Shown: piece by piece, positions 1 through 9,100 of the stretch
Position numbering within the stretch: position 1 is the first letter of the stretch
How the letters are laid out: each line of letters begins with the position of its first letter
Origin: Erythrobacter sp. SD-21
Lineage (GTDB): Bacteria > Pseudomonadota > Alphaproteobacteria > Sphingomonadales > Sphingomonadaceae
DNA length: 64,000 bases
Assembly: GCF_000181515.1 (NCBI RefSeq)
Contig: NZ_ABCG01000001.1
Location: 620,001 to 684,000, forward strand
Reading direction: 5' to 3'
Position numbers and translations under genes: made by a program
The notes under the pieces: model-generated
What the model saw: the letters and a program-made list of their open reading frames with translations, nothing else
What the model was told of the DNA's origin: nothing
The model's database searches: none

Positions 1-796
1 CGAAATCGAGCCGGGCATCGAAGGCCTGGTCCACGTTTCGGAAATGAGCTGGACCAAGAAGAACGTCCACCCGGGCAAGATCGTCTCGACCAGCCAAGAA
101 GTCGAAGTCATGGTCCTCGAAGTGGACAGCGAGAAGCGCCGCATTTCGCTCGGCCTCAAGCAGGCCCAGCGCAATCCGTGGGAAGAATTCGCCGAAGCGC
201 ACCCCGTTGGCGCCAAGGTTACCGGCGAAGTCAAGAACGCCACCGAATTCGGCCTGTTCATCGGCCTTCCGGGCGATGTCGACGGCATGGTTCACATGTC
301 CGACATTGCATGGGGCATCTCGGGTGAAGACGCCCTCGCCCTGCACCGCAAGGGTGAAGAAGTCGAAGCCATCGTTCTCGATGTCGACATCGACAAGGAA
401 CGCATCAGCCTCGGCATGAAGCAGCTCGAAAAGGGTGCTCCGACCGAAGCTGGCGCGCAGAGCGACGTTCGCAAGAACCAGGTCGTCACCGTCACCGTTC
501 TCGAAGTCCGCGATGGCGGTCTCGAAGTCCAGGTCGGCGAAGATGGCGCAACCGGCTTCATCAAGCGTTCGGACCTCGGCCGCGATCGCGACGAACAGCG
601 TTCGGATCGTTTCCAGCCGGGTGCCAAGGTTGACGCCATGGTCACCGGTTTCGACCGCTCGAAGAAGCCGACCTTCTCGATCAAGGCGCGTCAGATCGCC
701 GAAGAGAAGGAAGCGGTTGCACAGTTCGGTTCGTCGGATTCGGGTGCCTCGCTCGGCGACATCCTCGGCGAAGCGCTGAAGAAGAAGGAAGACTAA
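1..796 (+). CDS. rpsA: 30S ribosomal protein S1, C-terminal part (5' truncated by window edge)
   Basis: S1 binds mRNA on the 30S subunit and helps initiate translation. The reading frame is open from base 2 and runs to a TAA at 794-796, so only the C-terminal ~264 residues are present. Seen: the end of one S1 (OB-fold) repeat, then a full repeat beginning near 'NPWEEFAEAHPVGAKVTG', then a more divergent repeat starting near 'VTVTVLEVRDGG', and a lysine/glutamate-rich tail. The repeat pattern V.G.V.....FG.F......G..H.S is clear in the second repeat. Bacterial S1 is about 560 residues, so roughly half lies upstream. A rho-independent terminator follows. Confidence 0.96.
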   Translation, partial: EIEPGIEGLVHVSEMSWTKKNVHPGKIVSTSQEVEVMVLEVDSEKRRISLGLKQAQRNPWEEFAEAHPVGAKVTGEVKNATEFGLFIGLPGDVDGMVHMSDIAWGISGEDALALHRKGEEVEAIVLDVDIDKERISLGMKQLEKGAPTEAGAQSDVRKNQVVTVTVLEVRDGGLEVQVGEDGATGFIKRSDLGRDRDEQRSDRFQPGAKVDAMVTGFDRSKKPTFSIKARQIAEEKEAVAQFGSSDSGASLGDILGEALKKKED

Positions 797-823
797 GCTC
801 TTCCCGCCTTCTTGAAGAAATTT

Positions 824-863
824 GGAAAGGCCCGTCGCTCACACGGGGCGGGGGGGCCTTTCC
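824..863 (+). terminator. Intrinsic terminator after rpsA
   Basis: A ten-base stem, GGAAAGGCCC paired with GGGCCTTTCC, lies about 28 bases after the rpsA stop. It ends in CCTTTCCT rather than a long U tract. Its position between rpsA and gloB fits a transcription end. Confidence 0.75.
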
Positions 864-894
864 TACATGGGGCAAGCGGGATAGGCTGTCCTAC

Positions 895-1650
895 ATGCTA
901 GAGATTCACCAGTTCCCCTGCCTGTCCGACAATTACGGCTTTCTCCTCCACGATCCCGACAGCGGCGAAACCGCGGCGATCGACACGCCCGATAGCGCGG
1001 AATATCTGCGCCAGGCCGAGGCCAAGAGGTGGACGATCACGCAGATCTGGAACACGCACTGGCATCCCGACCATGCAGGCGGGAACAAGGCCATCGTCGA
1101 AGCGACCGGTGCAAAGGTGGTCGCGCCGCACGAGGTCGAGAAACTGAGCCCGATCGACGAGGTGGTCGGCAATGGCGACACGGTCTCTCTGGGGGAATGG
1201 AAGGCGCGCGTGATCGATGTCTCCGGCCACACCAACGGCCACATCGCCTACCACATTGCCGAAGCCGACACGGCCTTCGTCGGCGACAGCGTTTTTGCGC
1301 TCGGCTGCGGACGCATGTTCGAGGGCAAGCCCGAGCAATTCTGGCACAGCCTCGAACGCATCCGCCAACTGCCCGACAACACGCTGCTCTATTGCGCGCA
1401 TGAATACACGCAAGCGAACGCGAAGTTCGCGCTGCATGCCGACCCGGACAACGCCGAACTGCGCCTTTACGCCGGGAGGATCGAGGAAAAGCGCGCCAAG
1501 GACGAACCGACCGTGCCTACCCTCCTCTCGCGCGAGCTGGTCACCAACCCCTTCCTGCGCGCCGACGATGCTGATATCCGTGACCGCTGGGGCGGGACCA
1601 CTCCGGCCGAGACCTTTGCCGCGCTGCGTGCCGCCAAGGACAATTTTTGA
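895..1650 (+). CDS. gloB: Hydroxyacylglutathione hydrolase (glyoxalase II)
   Basis: Hydrolyses S-lactoylglutathione to D-lactate and glutathione, the second step of methylglyoxal detoxification in the cytosol. The 251-residue length is normal for the family. Seen: the metallo-beta-lactamase metal motif T-H55-W-H57-P-D59-H60 near the N-terminus, further ligand regions 'SGHTNGHIAYH' and 'FVGDSVFALGCGRMFEG', 'YCAHEYT', and the alpha-helical C-terminal HAGH region with 'NPFLR'. The ATG at 895 has no obvious ribosome-binding site, but the protein begins like its relatives (LEIHQFPCLSDNYG). The next gene starts four bases after the stop, so they are probably cotranscribed. Confidence 0.95.
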   Translation: MLEIHQFPCLSDNYGFLLHDPDSGETAAIDTPDSAEYLRQAEAKRWTITQIWNTHWHPDHAGGNKAIVEATGAKVVAPHEVEKLSPIDEVVGNGDTVSLGEWKARVIDVSGHTNGHIAYHIAEADTAFVGDSVFALGCGRMFEGKPEQFWHSLERIRQLPDNTLLYCAHEYTQANAKFALHADPDNAELRLYAGRIEEKRAKDEPTVPTLLSRELVTNPFLRADDADIRDRWGGTTPAETFAALRAAKDNF

Positions 1651-1654
1651 ACGC

Positions 1655-2629
1655 ATGAAGGCTCTCGTCGTCGAAGAACTGAGCCGCGACCTTTCGGGCT
1701 TGGGCTTGCGCGATGTCGATGCGCCGCGGCGCAGGACCGGCGAGTTGCTCGTCGCCGTGCGCGCTGCCTCGCTCAACTATCCCGACCTCCTGATGACGCG
1801 GGGCGACTACCAGTTCAAACCGGAGCTGCCTTTCGTCTCCGGACTGGAAATGGCAGGCGAAGTGATCGAGGCCGATCCCGGGTCCGGGTTCGAAGTCGGC
1901 GACAAGGTCATGGGCGGTGCCAAAACGGGTGCGTTCGCCCAGCAGATCGCACTTTCAACCACCGCCTTGCGCGCCATTCCCGAAGGCCTCGATTTCGCCC
2001 AGGCGGCGGCGATGGGCGCGGCCTATCACACCGCCTATGTCAGCTTGGTCGAACTTGGCGGGTTACAGCCCGGCCAGACGGTGCTCGTCCATGGCGCGAG
2101 CGGCGGCGTGGGTCTTGCGGCCTGCGATCTCGCCAAGGCGCTTGGGGCAAAGGTCATCGCAGCAACGCATTCGGAAGCGAAGCTCGAAGCGATCCGCCGC
2201 ACGGGGACGACGCACGCGGCGATCCTCAACCATGGCCGTTTTCGCGAGGAAGTCTCCACCCTCACCGATGGCGCGCTATGCGATCTGGTGTTCGACCCCG
2301 TCGGCGGCGACGTGTTCGACGAGAGTACCCGCTGTGTAACCTTCGGCGGCAAGCTGCTGGTCGTCGGTTTCGTCGCCGGTCGCATCCCGGAAATCGCGGT
2401 GAACATTCCCCTCATCAAAGGCTTCAGCGTGGTCGGTGTCCGCGCCGGCGAATACGCGCGCCGCTTCCCTGAACGCGGGCAGCGGATTGCCGAGGCCATC
2501 GATAAACTGGCGAGCGAGAAACGCATCGCCCCGCACATCGACCGCATCCTCCCGCTCGATCAATGGCGCAAGGGCTTCAAGGCCATGGATCGCGGGGAGA
2601 TCGTCGGCAAGGTCGTGCTCGCACCCTGA
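1655..2629 (+). CDS. Zinc-independent NAD(P)H:quinone oxidoreductase (MDR family, Qor-like)
   Basis: A medium-chain dehydrogenase/reductase of about 324 residues that probably reduces quinones or enones with NADPH. Seen: an N-terminal GroES-like domain (motif 'NYPDLLMTRGDYQFKPELPF'), then a Rossmann domain with the dinucleotide motif 'VHGASGGVGLAA' near the middle and 'FDPVGGDVFDE' after it. The structural-zinc cysteines of alcohol dehydrogenases are absent, which favours a quinone reductase/enoyl reductase. The ATG at 1655 follows gloB by four bases; an open frame continues upstream inside gloB, but the family N-terminus 'MKALVVEE' fixes this start. The exact substrate cannot be read from sequence. 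Confidence 0.88.
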   Translation: MKALVVEELSRDLSGLGLRDVDAPRRRTGELLVAVRAASLNYPDLLMTRGDYQFKPELPFVSGLEMAGEVIEADPGSGFEVGDKVMGGAKTGAFAQQIALSTTALRAIPEGLDFAQAAAMGAAYHTAYVSLVELGGLQPGQTVLVHGASGGVGLAACDLAKALGAKVIAATHSEAKLEAIRRTGTTHAAILNHGRFREEVSTLTDGALCDLVFDPVGGDVFDESTRCVTFGGKLLVVGFVAGRIPEIAVNIPLIKGFSVVGVRAGEYARRFPERGQRIAEAIDKLASEKRIAPHIDRILPLDQWRKGFKAMDRGEIVGKVVLAP

Positions 2630-2635
2630 AACGCA

Positions 2636-2663
2636 AAAGGGCGACCCCCTGGGGCCGCCCTTT
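2636..2663. terminator. Bidirectional terminator between the quinone oxidoreductase and atpF
   Basis: AAAGGGCG pairs with CGCCCTTT around a C/G-rich loop, with A-rich and T-rich flanks on both sides. It lies between the stops of two convergent genes, so it can serve both strands. Confidence 0.8.
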
Positions 2664-2687
2664 CGTAATCAGCGTAGCGCGGGAAGA

Positions 2688-3269
2688 TCAGATCCCGGCG
2701 ATAACCTTGTCGGCCAGAGCGCGGTCGGCTTCGGCATCGTGCTTTTCGGCAATCAGCTTGCGGCTCGCACCGGTGGCGGCCGAAACGGCGCGGTTGCGCA
2801 CCTCTTCGACAGCTTCACGCTCGGCAGCGGCGATCTTGTCTTCCGCCATTCGCTTGCGACGCTCGACCATGGCCTTGCTGTCGGCTTCTGCTTTCTCGAG
2901 GATCGCGTCGGCTTCGGTCTGCGCGTTGACGAGCATCGCTTCGGCATCCTTCTCGGCGCCTGCGATCTTGTCGGCATATTCCTTGCGCAAGGCTTCCGCT
3001 TCCGCGCGAAGCTGCTTGGCTTCCTCGAGCTGTTCCTTGATCGAGGCGATCTTGTTGTCGAGGCCGCCGGCGATGGTCTTGTGGACCTTGGCGCCGAAGA
3101 ACGCGAACAGCAGGAGGACCAGCATCGCGATCGACACGATCTGGAAGGGTGCAAGGCCGAAGAGCTCGGGCTCGACGTGCTTGCCAGCCCCGGCGTCGAT
3201 CTCCGTCGTCGCCTGCGGCGTTTCCGTGGCGATCACTTCGGGCAGGTCGCTGGGAGTAGTGTTAGCCAT
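2688..3269 (-). CDS. atpF: F0F1 ATP synthase subunit b
   Basis: Peripheral-stalk subunit that holds F1 stationary against the rotating c ring. The 193-residue protein has an acidic/Thr-rich N-terminus, one membrane segment near residues 40-60 ('FQIVSIAMLVLLLFAFFG'), and then a long charged helix rich in Glu, Ala, Lys and Arg, as expected for the right-handed coiled coil. It overlaps the end of the upstream b' gene by 8 bases and is the last gene of the operon. The longer N-terminus distinguishes it from b'. Confidence 0.93.
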   Translation of the reverse strand: MANTTPSDLPEVIATETPQATTEIDAGAGKHVEPELFGLAPFQIVSIAMLVLLLFAFFGAKVHKTIAGGLDNKIASIKEQLEEAKQLRAEAEALRKEYADKIAGAEKDAEAMLVNAQTEADAILEKAEADSKAMVERRKRMAEDKIAAAEREAVEEVRNRAVSAATGASRKLIAEKHDAEADRALADKVIAGI

Positions 3270-3756
3270 GAGCCATCTGCTCCTTCACGGCCTTGGTGGC
3301 AACAGGCTTGGTCACCTTCACGCCGGCGAGCGTCTTGACGATGTCTTGCGCGGCTTCGACGGCCACGGCCTCGACTTCGGCAAGCGCTGCGGTACGCGCT
3401 TCGGCGATCCGTGCTTCGGCATCGGCAAGTTTCTTGTCGATACGGGTCTGGGCCGCCTTGAGCTTGGTTTCGCTCTTCTTGGCGCCTGCTTCCTTGGCCT
3501 TGGCAACGATCGCCTGCGCCGCGGCGCGGTTTTCGTTTTCCTTGACCCGCCAGGCTTCTTCCTGCTCGTCGGCGGCATCGCGCGCGGCCTTGGCAGCGGC
3601 GAGGTCGGCGGCAATCTGGCCGTCACGGCTGGCGACGGTGTCCATCACCTTGGGCACCATGCCCTTGCCGATGACGAAGAAAGTGATGCCGAAAAAGACC
3701 AGCAGCCAGAAGACCTGGCTGGACCATGTATCGGCAAGCTGTGCTATCTGGGGCAT
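3262..3756 (-). CDS. atpG: F0F1 ATP synthase subunit b'
   Basis: The second, diverged peripheral-stalk subunit found in alphaproteobacteria and phototrophs, forming a b/b' heterodimer. 164 residues: membrane segment at about residues 14-32 ('SQVFWLLVFFGITFFVIG'), then a conserved start of the helix ('GMVPKVMDTVASRDGQIAADL') and an Ala/Glu/Lys-rich coiled coil. The downstream subunit b gene overlaps its 3' end by 8 bases, which implies translational coupling and balanced b:b' synthesis. The symbol varies between genomes (atpG, atpF', atpF2). Confidence 0.92.
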   Translation of the reverse strand: MPQIAQLADTWSSQVFWLLVFFGITFFVIGKGMVPKVMDTVASRDGQIAADLAAAKAARDAADEQEEAWRVKENENRAAAQAIVAKAKEAGAKKSETKLKAAQTRIDKKLADAEARIAEARTAALAEVEAVAVEAAQDIVKTLAGVKVTKPVATKAVKEQMAHG

Positions 3757-3839
3757 TGCAGCTCTCGAAAAGCGTAAGGCAGAAAATTGCGGGGCCGGTC
3801 AGGCGTACCCGACCGGCTCCAGATCAGGGATTTCGTCGG

Positions 3840-4067
3840 TTAGGCGACGAAGATCAGGATCATGGCAACGACGAACGCCAGCAGGCCGAGAAGTTCGGCA
3901 GCGGCGAAGCCGATGAACAGGCGGCCCTGCTGGCCGTCTGCTGCGCCCGGGTTGCGCAGGGCGCTTTCGAGGAACGAACCGAAGACGTTACCAACGCCGA
4001 TTGCAGCCATGCCTGCGCCGATTGCAGCGAGGCCAGCACCGATGAGCTTTGCAGCTTCCATTTCCAT
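3840..4067 (-). CDS. atpE: F0F1 ATP synthase subunit c
   Basis: The proteolipid that forms the proton-driven rotor ring. 75 residues in two membrane helices: a glycine-rich first helix ('GAGLAAIGAGMAAIGVGNVFG'), a polar loop with the conserved R-N-P (residues 38-40), and a second helix with the ion-binding carboxylate Glu58 in 'FAAAELLGL'. No sodium-type ligand set is obvious, so proton coupling is likely. An A/T-richer stretch with an AAGGAG site precedes the start; strong translation is expected because many c copies are needed per complex. Confidence 0.96.
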   Translation of the reverse strand: MEMEAAKLIGAGLAAIGAGMAAIGVGNVFGSFLESALRNPGAADGQQGRLFIGFAAAELLGLLAFVVAMILIFVA

Positions 4068-4103
4068 GACAAACTCCTTTGGAAAAACGTGTAAATTGAA
4101 GAC

Positions 4104-4892
4104 TTAGTGAAGGTTCTCGGCGTCGTTGATGTACAGCGACGTCAGAAGAGCGAAAACATAGGCCTGGATGCCGGCAACCAGCAGCTCCAGAGCGCAGATA
4201 CCGATCATCAGCAGGAAGCTCGGCAGGCCGACCAGAAGACCGAAGCCGGCGCCTGCGTTGGTGCCGTCGATCACGAAGCTCGACAGCACTTCGAGTAGCA
4301 CGTGACCGGCCATCATGGCCACGAAGAGACGCAGGCCGAGGCTGAACGGGCGGACCATGAAGGAAATGAATTCGATCGGCGCGATCACGGGCACCATCGG
4401 CAGCGGCGTGCCGTGCGGCACGAACAGGCTGAAGAAGTGCAGGCCATGACGCCAGAAGCCCACGATGAGGACGATCGAGAAGCTGATGATCGCGAGGATG
4501 CCGGTCACGGTGAAGTGGCTGGTGAAGGTGAACGGGTGGACCCCGATCACGCCCAGCGGAAGCAAGCCGAGCAGGTTCGCAAAGAGAATGAACATGAAGA
4601 GGCTGAAGACGTAAGGCACATACTTGCGCCCCGCCTTGCCGATGTTCGCTTCGAGCATGTTGTCGATGAAGCCGGTGAAGCTTTCCACCATCATCTGCCA
4701 GCGGCCGGGAACGAGCTCGCGCTTCATCCCGCCAAGCACGAAGAGGAAGAGCACCACGGTGGTGATCAGCATCCACAGCGCGCTGTTGGTGAAGGCGATG
4801 TTGTAGCCGGCCAGTTCCCAATTATCCGAGCCGCCAAGCGCCTGGATGGTGAACTGGTACATCGGATCGACTTTGGCCTGTTCGGCTGCCAC
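4104..4892 (-). CDS. atpB: F0F1 ATP synthase subunit a
   Basis: Membrane stator subunit providing the two proton half-channels. 262 residues with several hydrophobic helices. The essential arginine is Arg188 in 'SLGLRLFVAMMAGH', equivalent to Arg210 of the Escherichia coli protein by the conserved LGLRLF context. Other conserved pieces are 'FIDNMLEANIG' and 'NLLGLLP'. It follows atpI and precedes atpE, the standard alphaproteobacterial F0 order; F1 genes are not in this window. Confidence 0.96.
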   Translation of the reverse strand: MAAEQAKVDPMYQFTIQALGGSDNWELAGYNIAFTNSALWMLITTVVLFLFVLGGMKRELVPGRWQMMVESFTGFIDNMLEANIGKAGRKYVPYVFSLFMFILFANLLGLLPLGVIGVHPFTFTSHFTVTGILAIISFSIVLIVGFWRHGLHFFSLFVPHGTPLPMVPVIAPIEFISFMVRPFSLGLRLFVAMMAGHVLLEVLSSFVIDGTNAGAGFGLLVGLPSFLLMIGICALELLVAGIQAYVFALLTSLYINDAENLH

Positions 4893-4945
4893 GTCTGAAA
4901 TTCCCTAAATCCTGTAACGAAAGCCCCGCAAAGCCCCTCTCGGGG

Positions 4946-5266
4946 TCACTCGCCGGGCTTCTGATTTGCCGCGCGGATAATATTCCTGAAGGCGACCACT
5001 ATTCCGAGGAACAGCCCCACCAGCAGACCCCAAGGATTGGTATCGGTAAAGAAGCCAATGGCGTAACCGATCACCGAACCTCCCAGAAGCCCCCCGAGCA
5101 AGTCTGCCAGAACACGGTTGCCGCTGCGATAATTCGCATCGGCCCCGGAACCGGTCTTGCGGTTGCGCTGATCTTCGCGCTGCTGGGCGGCACTTAACCG
5201 CTTTTCCAGCGCGTCGATCCGCGCATCCTCCTCGATGGATTTCCGTGCGGGCTCGTCGTCGCTCAT
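4946..5266 (-). CDS. atpI: AtpZ/AtpI family ATP synthase accessory protein
   Basis: A 106-residue protein at the head of the F0 operon, related to AtpI/AtpZ proteins implicated in c-ring assembly or ion supply. Seen: a charged N-terminal half (D/E/K/R/Q-rich, likely helical) followed by two hydrophobic helices, 'LLGGLLGGSVIGYAIGFF' and 'PWGLLVGLFLGIVVAF'. The ATG at 5266 is preceded by GAAGGAG seven bases away, an excellent ribosome-binding site; longer upstream starts lack one. A TTGACT-17-TAAGGG promoter candidate lies upstream. Confidence 0.87.
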   Translation of the reverse strand: MSDDEPARKSIEEDARIDALEKRLSAAQQREDQRNRKTGSGADANYRSGNRVLADLLGGLLGGSVIGYAIGFFTDTNPWGLLVGLFLGIVVAFRNIIRAANQKPGE

Positions 5267-5327
5267 GCCTTGCTCCTTCATGGGGTTGCGCGGCACGCGC
5301 AGGGACTTGCCCGCCAAGGGCGCGGCC

Positions 5328-5356
5328 CCCTTAGATGGGGGGCATGGGCGAGTCAA
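5328..5356 (-). promoter_or_regulatory. Candidate sigma70-type promoter of the atp (F0) operon
   Basis: On the minus strand TTGACT (5356-5351) is separated by 17 bases from TAAGGG (5333-5328), placing a start site about 50-55 bases before the atpI ATG. The -35 is strong and the -10 is weak, as is common in alphaproteobacteria. Confidence 0.45.
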
Positions 5357-5391
5357 CATGAAGAGCGGCCCATTTACGCAACTCCCGTTGC

Positions 5392-5428
5392 AAAAAAGCC
5401 TCCCCCCGGCGCGTTGCAGGGGAGAGGC
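5392..5428 (-). terminator. Strong intrinsic terminator of the ydbH-ynbE-ydbL operon
   Basis: Read on the minus strand, GCCTCTCCCC pairs with GGGGGGAGGC and is followed directly by six T residues. It lies 27 bases after the ydbL stop and before the atp promoter, so it insulates the two minus-strand operons. Confidence 0.9.
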
Positions 5429-5454
5429 TTCTCCAAGCGTCTGAGAGCGCTGCT

Positions 5455-5847
5455 TCAAGGGCAGCGCGAATCGCGCTTCGGCGGGGCGTTGGTGCGCGTC
5501 TGCCAGCTGCCGTCGGGCGCCTGGTATCTTTCGCCCGGCGTCGTCGCCAGAATTGCTTGGCAACCGGCGGTCAGCGCGTATTCCTCGAGCGTCGCATTGG
5601 TCGCCTGCGCACGCTGCGAATAGACCGCGCGGCGCTTAATGTTAATGTCGTTTACGAGGCGGCGGAGTTCGGCGGTTTCCTCACCAACGATACCCAGATA
5701 GCCGTCCATCTTCTCGCCGACCTGCCCGGCCGAACGAGCCGCCGCGTAGGCCGGATCACGCTGGGCAAAGGCGGGAGTGGCTAGGCCACCCACTGCCACG
5801 GCGATGGCAGCACCCGAAAGCACAGCCCTAGTAAGTCGCTTGGTCAT
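5455..5847 (-). CDS. YdbL family (DUF1318) periplasmic protein
   Basis: About 130 residues with a clear signal peptide, 'MTKRLTRAVLSGAAIAVAV' and cleavage near 'TPAFA|QRD'. The mature part contains 'RSAGQVGEKMDGYLGIV', typical of DUF1318/YdbL. In Escherichia coli YdbL belongs to the YdbH-YnbE intermembrane lipid system and is thought to assist YnbE. Here it follows ydbH and ynbE in the same order. An alternative ATG at 5859 overlaps the ynbE stop as TGATG and would add four residues; I chose 5847 because it starts a clean signal peptide, but coupling argues for the longer form. Two Cys residues near the C-terminus may form a disulfide. Confidence 0.82.
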   Translation of the reverse strand: MTKRLTRAVLSGAAIAVAVGGLATPAFAQRDPAYAAARSAGQVGEKMDGYLGIVGEETAELRRLVNDINIKRRAVYSQRAQATNATLEEYALTAGCQAILATTPGERYQAPDGSWQTRTNAPPKRDSRCP

Positions 5848-5858
5848 AAATTCACCCA

Positions 5859-6113
5859 TCAGAAAATATCCGCATTGTTCTCGATCGTGTCGCCCGCATC
5901 TTCGGCGAGGCGATAGATCACTTCCTGGCGGATGTTGACGTTGAGCTCGATCACGATGGGTTCCGTCGGCGCTTCCACCGTGACGCAACCTGCCAGCGCG
6001 AGCGAGGCCATGCCGACCGCCGCCGAAATCTTCAGACCCTTCCTGTCCGCTTTCCCCTGCATCACGCAGGTTCTCGCAGGGCCACGGGAGTCAGTCAATT
6101 CACGGGATTTCAT
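5859..6113 (-). CDS. YnbE family outer-membrane lipoprotein
   Basis: Small lipoprotein with lipobox 'LALAGC' and a short mature domain ending 'ENNADIF'. It contains the family segment 'ELNVNIRQEVIYRLAEDA'. In E. coli YnbE multimerises and caps the YdbH bridge at the outer membrane. The first ATG (6113) lies six bases after the ydbH stop; a shorter start at 6062 ('MQGKADRKGLK') gives a more usual signal-peptide length and may be the real one. The stop overlaps a possible ydbL ATG. Family identity rests on lipobox, size, context and the NIRQEV segment. Confidence 0.8.
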   Translation of the reverse strand: MKSRELTDSRGPARTCVMQGKADRKGLKISAAVGMASLALAGCVTVEAPTEPIVIELNVNIRQEVIYRLAEDAGDTIENNADIF

Positions 6114-6118
6114 AGCGC

Positions 6119-9100
6119 TTACTCGCTTTCCTGGTCCTGAATGGTGGGTTCATCCGGAATCACGTCGGATGGATCGATATCGGGTTCGGCCTCTTCGCCG
6201 GTGATCGAGCGACGCAGCCTCGTGCCGTCGTCGTCGAGGAGGCCCAGTTCGCGGGGATCGCGGACGGAGGCCGGGTCGTACATCGCCTTGAGGCTGGTGA
6301 TCAGCTGGTAGAACTGCGCCTTGATGTTGATGCGGAACTGCAGCGGGAGATTGGCGATCTGGCGCGTGATGAAATTGGTCTCAGCCCCCTCACCCTGACG
6401 AACGCCGTCGAAGCGCACCTGGGTGACGATCTCGCCGGTCAGCGGCCCGTTCATGATCACGCGCATCTGCGAGTAGTCGAGACTGCGCAAGGCATCAAAC
6501 GCGAAATTGGCGATGGCCGAGAGATCCTCGTAGGTCAGTTCGCCGACATAGGAGATATTACCGCCCGGAGACCGCGAGATAAGGATGCCGTCTTCGATCC
6601 GGCCATTCCCGTCCACGTCGAAGATGATCGGGATCGTACCGTCGAAAATGCCGGTCGCCGAGATGTTCTCGAGCTCCATCTGCGCGACGAACTGCGCAGC
6701 ATCGAGGCCGACGATCTCGAAAATATAGGCTCGCTCCTCGCTGATGCCGAGATTGAGATCGACCTCGCGCAGGATCAGCGTTCCGCCCATGAAGGGCCAG
6801 CTGCCGCCGCTCACCGCCAGCAATTCGCCGTTCTCGAGACGGAATTCCACTTCGCCGTCCAGCACCTCGATGCCCGGATTGACCGAGGCGACGCGGATCT
6901 TCTGGTCCGGCGCCGTTGTGAGATTGAGGAGATCGGTAAACTCCACCGTTCCGCTCGCGCCCTTCACCGGGCCGAAAGCGGCGGCGAAATCGAGGTCGTC
7001 AGACGAGAACGATCCCGTGCTGGTCACCTCGCCGGTGGGCGACCAGTCGATCCGCCCTTCGCCGGTGATGACACCTTCCGCATTCGCGATCACACCCTTG
7101 GCGAGGACGCTCAGGTCCTCGGGTTGCAGGCTTTCGTCGAACTGCACGCCTTCCACGTCGAGATTGGCGTAGCCGCCACCGGTGGAGAGATCGTGACGGA
7201 TGTCGACCAGCGTCACCACGCGGTCCGTCTGCGGGTTGCGCAGGGAAGCGTCGGCTTCAATGATGTTGTCGACCAGCGTTAGCGAGGCATCGCCCGCTTC
7301 GAGTGGTTTGAAACGATCGGGTTCCTGGCGGTCGATCAGGCGGAAGGCAGCGTCGCCGATGCTGAGCCTGCCCTCCTCGTAGGCCCATTGGCCCGAGGTG
7401 TTGACCAGCGTCATCGGAACGGCGGCAAGCGCAATCTCCGCATCCTCGAAGTCGCCCGCGATAGTATCGCCCACTTGCGCCGTAAGATCGGAGATAAGGA
7501 AGCGGCTCGCCGTTGCCGCAGGGCCGAGGGCAATATCGAGGTCCTGCGCGCGAACCGTTCCCGGGTAGGCGAAGCCGACCGGTCCGCTGGCGATCCGGAT
7601 CGGGGTCTCGCCCAGCGATCCGGCGAGATCCAGCCCGGGCGTTCCGGCGGCGAACTGCACCCCACCCGAACCATAACGCAGCATGGGTTTGCCCGGCGGC
7701 GGGCAGAGGGTGAGGCCAGGTCCGGCGATGCTGAGATCGGCATAGGCGAGCCGGCGAAAGGCAATCCGCGTGCATTCGCGCCAGAGCACAAGGTCGCCCC
7801 CTTCCGCCCAGCGGCCGCTGACCGGGACGGAAAGCTGGTCGACGGCGCCGCCCGGCAGCGGACCGCTGGCCTCGATCCGACCGGAAAATCCCAGCGCTCC
7901 TGCATCGCCCTGCGCAATCGTAAGTCCGGGGATGGCGAGTTGCGAACCACCGGCCTCGTAGGGTGCCATGCTCAGGCGGAAGACGGCATCCCCTTCGCCC
8001 ACACGTTCCATGCGGCCGCTGATTCGCGGAATACCCGGTCCGCCCGTCGCCACGTTGCCGGCCAGCCTTACCGGCTCGTCACCGCGCTCGGTCACTTCGA
8101 AGCGTGAAAGCGAGAGGATGCGTGCCCCGCTCCCCCCGGTCATCTGCGCCTGCGGTACGGTCAGCGAATAGCCCTGGGGACTACTACGATAGAGAACATC
8201 GGCATCCAGCGCGCTGCCGCGGGTCTCGTTCTGCAGGGCCGCACCGATTCGCCGCGCGATCGGTTCCAGCAGTGTCCCGTCGCCTGCATTTGCGAGGGTT
8301 TCGATGGACCCCATCAGGCTACGCCCGAGGCGCAGCCCGTTTCCTTCGACATTGCTTTCAATTTCGACGCGTTCGAAATCGTCCCGCGAGCGAAGGGTCC
8401 CTTCTGCGGTGAGCAGGGCGGCGAGCGCCTGCGGCGTTTCCACACCGCGCATGGCGACGGTGTAGCGCGAGGTCAGAGACGATCCCGCCAACTGCGCGCG
8501 CAGCGTTCCGGCAAGCGATTCCGCGCTATTTCCGGCATAGCGGGCTCGGTTACCCGATATGCGTGCCGCAAAGCGGGGATCGGCGAGTTCGGCGCTCGCA
8601 GTGAGATCGAGGTCGGCAACGACATCCTCGACAGACAGTTCCATCTCAGCGCAATCGAAGGTTTCCATCCGCAACGGGCCAGAAAAGCTCGGTTCCCCAC
8701 CCGAAGTGGTAATGTCCCCGAAAAGCGTGACACCCGCCATCGTGCAGGCCTCGCTGGCGAACTCCGGTGCGGTCGCCGCGAGGACGCCGGCAAACCCGTC
8801 CGCGACATTGCCCTGCCCGGCGACCTTCAGCCCGACCGGACCGTAATCGGTTTCGATGAGGCCGCGACCGTCGCGGATTGCAAGGTCGATATCGGGCAGG
8901 CCTGAAGGCTCGCCCGAATCGTCGAAGAGCAGGCTGTCGAGCGATCCGAAACTCAGTTCGCCATCGATATAGCGCCCGTAGAGCCGCGGCTCGACCAGCG
9001 TTATCGCCCCCACCTGCGGCAAGCCGAAGCGATGCTTCAGGCGCACGATAACGCGCTCTGCCGTAAAATCCGGGGCTTCGGGATCCCCGATGACGAGGTT